DNA from: JBASRP01 sp044866075
GTDB lineage: Bacteria > Actinomycetota > AC-67
Assembly (NCBI GenBank): GCA_044866075.1
Contig: JBIOTQ010000008.1
Coordinates: 1-34,945 of the forward strand
Direction: 5' to 3'
Length of the DNA: 34,945 nucleotides
The notes beneath the pieces are model-generated. The model was not told the origin of the DNA. It searched no databases and saw only the letters and a list, made by a program, of their open reading frames with translations. How positions within the stretch are numbered: position 1 is the stretch's first letter; each line of letters starts with the position of its first letter. Shown here piece by piece: positions 31,637 to 34,945 of this stretch. The translations under genes were made by a program, and so were the position numbers.

Positions 31637-32112
31637 GACCCCTCCCCTGTCGCGGTGAAGAACATCAGCTTGAACTTCCCGATCTGAAGCTCGTCGCCGC
31701 TGACGAGCTCGGCGACGTCGACGCGTTCCCGGTTCACGTAGGTGCCGTTGAGGCTCCCGGTGTCCTTCACGAGGAACCGCGGCCCCTCGCGCAGGATCTC
31801 CGCGTGACGTCGCGACACAGTGATGTCGTCGAGGAAGATGTCGCTCGACGGATGCCGTCCGCAGGTCGTCACGTCCTTGTCGAGCAAGAACTTCGACCCC
31901 GCGTTCGGACCGCGCTTGACCACAAGGAGTCCCTGCCCCGTGGTCAGCTCGTCGAGCGAGACGGCCAGTTCTTCTTCTTCGGTGGCTGCTTCCTGCTCGG
32001 TTCCGACGTGCAAGCTCAGCGTGGTGTCCTCCGTGCCGGATAGTGGGGCGCCGCACCGCGAGCAGAAATTGGCCTCATCGGGATTACCGTGGCCGCAGCG
32101 CGTGCAATACAT
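31633..32112 (-). CDS. GarA-like FHA-domain protein with zinc ribbon
   Basis: A 159-residue protein. An N-terminal zinc ribbon (C3, C6, C17, C20) precedes a linker containing EDTTLSLHV, then an FHA domain at about 62-155. Its phosphothreonine-binding residues are visible: R86 in GRHPSS, S100/R101 and H103 in VSRRHAE, and N122 in SLNGTYVN. In mycobacterial GarA an ETTS motif ahead of the FHA domain is phosphorylated by PknB/PknG, and the domain then folds back on it, controlling glutamate metabolism. The T30/T31 pair here is placed similarly, so the same switch is plausible. GarA has no zinc ribbon. ATG 32112 or GTG 32115 could be the start. Confidence 0.85.
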   Translation of the reverse strand: MYCTRCGHGNPDEANFCSRCGAPLSGTEDTTLSLHVGTEQEAATEEEELAVSLDELTTGQGLLVVKRGPNAGSKFLLDKDVTTCGRHPSSDIFLDDITVSRRHAEILREGPRFLVKDTGSLNGTYVNRERVDVAELVSGDELQIGKFKLMFFTATGEGS

Positions 32113-32145
32113 CACGACGTTATCCCCAGTTAGTGAGCAGGTGAC

Positions 32146-32175
32146 CTTATAGCACAGGGTAAGGACGGCGGAGAA
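32146..32175 (-). promoter_or_regulatory. Candidate promoter of the FHA gene
   Basis: On the minus strand TATAAG (32151-32146) lies 34 nt before the ATG. The best -35 candidate is TTCTCC (32175-32170) at a spacing of 18, a poor match. The 133-nt gap to gcvH otherwise shows nothing clear. Confidence 0.35.
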
Positions 32176-32245
32176 GTCGAGGTCGCAAGCGTCAAGCGAC
32201 ACTCGAGGTCGGCGCGGAGAGAGGTTCGAGTGGCGGTCGAGCGTT

Positions 32246-32638
32246 TTACGACTCGGCCGCTTCCGCCTCGATGAATGCCTGGTAATCGGCCGCGCTGAGC
32301 AGTCCGTCGAGCTCGGCCGGGTTCGTGGGCTCGATCAAGACCATCCATCCGCTGCCGTACGGCTCCTGGTTGACGAGCTCCGGCGAGTCTTCGAGGTGCG
32401 CGTTGCGCTCGGTGATCGATCCGCTGACCGGCGAATAGATGTCTGAGACCGACTTGGTCGACTCAACCTCTCCGAAAGCCTGGCCCGCCGCGACCTGCGT
32501 TCCCGGTCCCGGCAGGTCGATGTAGACGATGTCGCCCAACGCGTCCTGAGCGTAGTGGGTGATGCCCACGCGGACGACGTTTCCTTCGAGTCGGGCCCAC
32601 TCGTGCTCTTTCGTGTACTTGAGATCGTCGGGGTACAT
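32246..32638 (-). CDS. gcvH: Glycine cleavage system H protein
   Basis: A 130-residue lipoyl carrier. The swinging arm is attached at K62 in GEVESTKSVSDIYSP, and the flanking sequences DLKYTKEHEWARLEGN and DALGDIVYIDLPGPG are characteristic. It shuttles the aminomethyl group between the P-protein encoded at 25819-28715, the T-protein and the L-protein. ATG 32638 is preceded by GGAGG 5 nt upstream; a GTG two codons earlier overlaps that site and is unlikely. It lies 12 nt after the DUF881 gene, as in the mycobacterial cluster. Confidence 0.96.
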   Translation of the reverse strand: MYPDDLKYTKEHEWARLEGNVVRVGITHYAQDALGDIVYIDLPGPGTQVAAGQAFGEVESTKSVSDIYSPVSGSITERNAHLEDSPELVNQEPYGSGWMVLIEPTNPAELDGLLSAADYQAFIEAEAAES

Positions 32639-32650
32639 CTCCACCTCCGG

Positions 32651-33376
32651 TCAGGAGCGCGTAGCGTAGGAAAACTTCGGCAGCGGATGCAAGGAGGAGA
32701 TCCGAAGCTTCGGGCGCGTCACGATGCGGATCGAGGCGCCGCGCTGGGCCAGGACGGCGTCCTGCACCCCGCCGGCGATGCGCAGGGCCTCGGCCAGCGT
32801 CTCGCGGGCACCGATCGCCGCGATCCGCAGCGGCGCGGACACGGCGTGCCCGTCGACCCCGAGCGCCCCCGGCGCTCCCGTGAACGCTGTGGAGGCGACA
32901 ACGCGCCGGCCGTTCACCTCGATCGCTTCGGCGCCGGCGTCCCGGAGCTCCTGGATGATGTCGACCAGCAGGTCGGGCCCCACCTGAGCGTCCGGATCGC
33001 TGATGGAGATCTCGACTCCCTCCCCCTCCACGGGCACGATCCCGAGGAGGATCCGCATCCCGTCGAGCTCCTGACGCGCGTTCTCGATCAGCACCTTCTC
33101 GCGATCGGACGCCGACGCGGCGGCCGCCAGCTGTACCCGCAGATCGACGATCTCCTCTTGGAGCTCCTGGGATCGGTCGCCGAGATCCGACAGCAACTGC
33201 GTGAGGTCGGCCTCGCGCTCGAAGGAGAGCCGCGACTGCAGCGTGCGGTTCTCGCGGAACTGCGTCACGAGAAGGAAACCGATGACGGCCACGACCATCG
33301 CCAAGGCGATCTGCCCCGACTTTGGCAGACGACGGGAACCCTTGTCGGGCCCCCGCCCACCCTGATTGACCGTCAT
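32651..33376 (-). CDS. DUF881 family membrane-anchored protein (second copy)
   Basis: A 241-residue protein with a basic N terminus, one membrane segment at about 21-40, a coiled coil at about 42-100 and a DUF881 domain (LLGIVPVEGEGVEISISDPD, LVDIIQELRDAGAEAIEVNGRRVV, then LRIAAIG). Such proteins flank the small basic protein gene in many Gram-positives and, with one helix plus an extracytoplasmic domain, may belong to the divisome or envelope. In mycobacteria the equivalent is Rv1825, reported as CwsA-interacting or septal in some studies; I treat the role as unproven. ATG 33376 overlaps the stop of the small basic protein gene (ATGA). Confidence 0.88.
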   Translation of the reverse strand: MTVNQGGRGPDKGSRRLPKSGQIALAMVVAVIGFLLVTQFRENRTLQSRLSFEREADLTQLLSDLGDRSQELQEEIVDLRVQLAAAASASDREKVLIENARQELDGMRILLGIVPVEGEGVEISISDPDAQVGPDLLVDIIQELRDAGAEAIEVNGRRVVASTAFTGAPGALGVDGHAVSAPLRIAAIGARETLAEALRIAGGVQDAVLAQRGASIRIVTRPKLRISSLHPLPKFSYATRS

Positions 33377-33702
33377 GCGCGGAAGAGCTTCCGGCGGATC
33401 GCGGCGAGGTTCTGGAAGATGCGGACTCCGAAGACGACGACGACCGCGATCGACAGGTCACGCACGCCGAGCCGGTCGCCCGCCCACACGAGCAAGCCGG
33501 CGAGCACGGAGTTGGTGATGAGAGACACGACGAAGATGCGTTCGTCGAACACGCCGTCGAGCCGGGCCCGCAAGCCTCCGAAGACACTGTCGAGCGCGGC
33601 CATCAGCGCGATCGGCAGGTAGTCGGCGACGCCGGCCGGGACGTTCGGATGGAGGACGATCCCGAGGACCACACCACACGCGAGAGACACGAGGACCAGC
33701 AT
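33373..33702 (-). CDS. sbp: Small basic protein (DUF1290, Sbp family)
   Basis: A 109-residue membrane protein with three hydrophobic stretches (about 1-20, 28-45 and 58-95). LVSLACGVVLGIVLHPNVPAGVADYLPIALMAALDSVFGGLRA is the family signature; it lies next to divIB/ftsZ-region genes in Bacillus and between two DUF881 genes in Actinobacteria. The function is unknown. ATG 33702 is supported by AAGGAGG 4 nt upstream; the GTG codon just before is too close to that site. Both neighbours are DUF881 genes, and the downstream one overlaps by 4 nt. Confidence 0.9.
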   Translation of the reverse strand: MLVLVSLACGVVLGIVLHPNVPAGVADYLPIALMAALDSVFGGLRARLDGVFDERIFVVSLITNSVLAGLLVWAGDRLGVRDLSIAVVVVFGVRIFQNLAAIRRKLFRA

Positions 33703-33714
33703 CACCCCTCCTTG

Positions 33715-34449
33715 TCACGAGGCGGGAACGGCGTACCGCGAACGGACGGCGCCCGCGTACGCCGGAACGGACAGTTTGCGATCACGCCGGACCGTCATCC
33801 CCAGGCCGTAGATCTCGGCCCAGCGGCGGAAGCGTGTGGCGATGTCGGAGGCGCTGAAACGCCGCGCGAGCGACGCCGAGTCGCCGAGCGCGACCACGCG
33901 GTACGGGGAGGTGAGGACGCGGAAATTGACGAGGATCGCGCTTCCGGCGGAGCGGATGGCCGTGGTGGAGACGATCCTCTCGCCGTTGATCGCGATGACC
34001 TCTGCCCCGGCGCTCCACAACGTGTTGACGACGAGCTGGAGGTCGACGTCCTGCACGCGTTCGTCGGCACTGTCTTCGCGCCCCGCGCCGGCGGCGTCGC
34101 GGAGCTCGACGACGATCCCTTGTCCGCGCAGTCTCGCGCGGCCGGCCACCGCTTCGAGGCGTCCGGCCTCGGATCGGAGGCCCTCGAGCCGTCCGCTCGC
34201 GCCCGCGGAGGCGTCGAGCCTCGCGCGGAGGTCTTCGAGGCGCTTCTCGAGTTCGCCGGCCTGGGCCTGCCGCGACGCGATCAGTCCGGCGAGCCGCTCG
34301 CGTTCGGGCCGCGCGGCGCGTTCGGCGTCGCGCGCCTCCGCCCAGGATGCCGCGAGGAGGAAGCCCACGATCAGCGCGAGGACCGGCACCGCAACGCTGC
34401 GTTTGGGCGACGATGGGGCCCGCGTTGTGTCGGGTTCGGGCGCGCTCAG
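33715..34449 (-). CDS. DUF881 family membrane-anchored protein (first copy), probable CTG start
   Basis: A 244-residue protein with a short polar N terminus, one membrane segment at about 19-38, an Arg/Glu-rich coiled coil at about 40-95 and a DUF881 domain (RGQGIVVELRDA, DVDLQLVVNTLWSAGAEVIAINGERIVSTTAIR, then YRVVALGDSASL). No ATG, GTG or TTG lies in frame before the membrane segment. CTG 34449 has GAGGG 6 nt upstream (34460-34456) and overlaps the TGA of the upstream gene as CTGA. A GTG inside the membrane segment would remove its basic flank. About 12 nt separate it from the small basic protein gene. Confidence 0.85.
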   Translation of the reverse strand: MSAPEPDTTRAPSSPKRSVAVPVLALIVGFLLAASWAEARDAERAARPERERLAGLIASRQAQAGELEKRLEDLRARLDASAGASGRLEGLRSEAGRLEAVAGRARLRGQGIVVELRDAAGAGREDSADERVQDVDLQLVVNTLWSAGAEVIAINGERIVSTTAIRSAGSAILVNFRVLTSPYRVVALGDSASLARRFSASDIATRFRRWAEIYGLGMTVRRDRKLSVPAYAGAVRSRYAVPAS

Positions 34450-34945
34450 TCGAGTCCCTCGCGGACCAACGCGACGTAGCGTTCGAGCCAGGATTCGGCC
34501 GCGTCGGCGTCCGCGCCTTCGGCCCAGACGTGGGTGATCGGATCTTCGGGGTCGGGGACGACCAGCGCCCAATCCTTGCCGTGGAAGACCTTCAGGCCCT
34601 CGGTGTCGTCGGTCCGATCGCCGCGCGCGGTCGTGGCCACATGGCGCATCACGCTCCCCTTCCGCTCCCACGGCGTCACGACCGTCCCGTGGCGGATATG
34701 CGCGTCCGGGATCGCCGCGAGACGATCCGCGATCGGCATCCCGTCCGCGAGGAACTCGAGGAACCGGCAGAACGACGCGAGGGCGTCGAACGCCGGCGTG
34801 AAATCGGGGAAGACGTACGCGCCGTCCATCCCGCCGGCGAAGATCGCGTTCTCTTCCGAGCACGCGGCCATCAGCGCGCTCGCGGCATGCTTCGTTCGCA
34901 GCACGGTGCACCCGTGACGCTGCGCGATCTCCTCGGCCGACGACG
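34446..34945 (-). CDS. Phosphohexomutase-like protein, C-terminal part (cut by the window edge)
   Basis: The frame is open to the window end, so only about the last 166 residues are seen. HGCTVLRTKHAASALMAAC, AIFAGGMDGAYVFPDFTPAFDAL, and near the C terminus TEGLKVFHGKDWALVVPDPEDPITHVWAEG match the third and fourth domains of alpha-D-phosphohexomutases. In actinobacteria such ends belong to phosphomannomutase or to a nucleotidyltransferase-phosphomannomutase fusion, which would supply mannose-1-phosphate or GDP-mannose; the sugar-binding GEM(S)G loop reads GGMDG here, so the usual Glu is replaced. Mannose supply would suit the Ppm1-like enzyme, but this is inference. It overlaps the DUF881 gene by 4 nt. 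Confidence 0.75.
   Translation of the reverse strand, partial: SSAEEIAQRHGCTVLRTKHAASALMAACSEENAIFAGGMDGAYVFPDFTPAFDALASFCRFLEFLADGMPIADRLAAIPDAHIRHGTVVTPWERKGSVMRHVATTARGDRTDDTEGLKVFHGKDWALVVPDPEDPITHVWAEGADADAAESWLERYVALVREGLD

Noticed and set aside
1..34945. CRISPR array, tRNA, insertion sequence or prophage
   Set aside because: No regularly spaced repeats, cloverleaf sequences, transposase or phage proteins were seen by eye in either strand.

Overview
The window is visibly GC-rich and densely coded on both strands. It looks like the chromosome of a deep-branching, probably uncultured Actinomycetota. Three things support that. A DUF4193 protein, a family essentially restricted to Actinobacteria, sits at 18173-18433. 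An apolipoprotein N-acyltransferase gene overlaps a polyprenol-phosphate mannosyltransferase gene, a pair that is fused in Mycobacterium tuberculosis. The last 9 kb follows the order of the M. tuberculosis Rv1823-Rv1832 region (DUF881, small basic protein, DUF881, gcvH, GarA-like FHA protein, FtsR-like MerR, DUF151 nuclease, second MerR, glycine dehydrogenase). Two things separate it from mycobacteria: split gcvPA/gcvPB subunits and an archaeal-type NurA/HerA/Mre11/Rad50 operon. Several genes show the leaderless pattern TANNNT plus 6-7 nt plus start codon, which is common in actinobacteria. No tRNA, rRNA, CRISPR array, insertion sequence or phage gene was seen.

Layout. 1-2756: a zinc-ribbon membrane protein, a short relic of a diiron-protein gene, a SnoaL-like protein and a diiron ferritin-like oxygenase. 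2784-5939: a 1051-residue fusion of a class III cyclase domain, a membrane segment, a seven-bladed propeller and a peptide-binding (SBP_bac_5) domain. 5946-8708: a Kelch lipoprotein, diverging from an acyl-CoA dehydrogenase over a shared promoter core, then a glutathione peroxidase. 8709-10672: MscL, dodecin, a BON-domain membrane protein and a single-domain cyclic-nucleotide-binding protein.

10841-18083 is the most striking block: nurA, a stand-alone HAS-barrel gene, herA, sbcD/mre11 and sbcC/rad50 in one tightly overlapping operon. In archaea these proteins resect double-strand breaks to start recombination. 18173-20881 holds a DUF4193 gene, lnt (apparently starting at CTG) and a ppm1-like gene behind a recognisable promoter. 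20954-25724 is accessory metabolism: a small membrane protein, a MOT1-type molybdate/sulfate transporter, a covalent FAD oxidoreductase, an HxlR/SCP2 regulator, a crotonase-family protein and a PLDc_N membrane peptide.

25819-34945 lies entirely on the minus strand and is read from high to low coordinates. It begins with the end of a phosphohexomutase-like protein, then DUF881, small basic protein, DUF881, GcvH, FHA, MerR, hpt, DUF151 nuclease, a second MerR, a PD-(D/E)XK-like protein, GcvPA and GcvPB. It couples glycine cleavage to likely cell-division and kinase-signalling genes, as in mycobacteria. All functional calls come from reading the translated sequence and from memory of the families; no database search was run.
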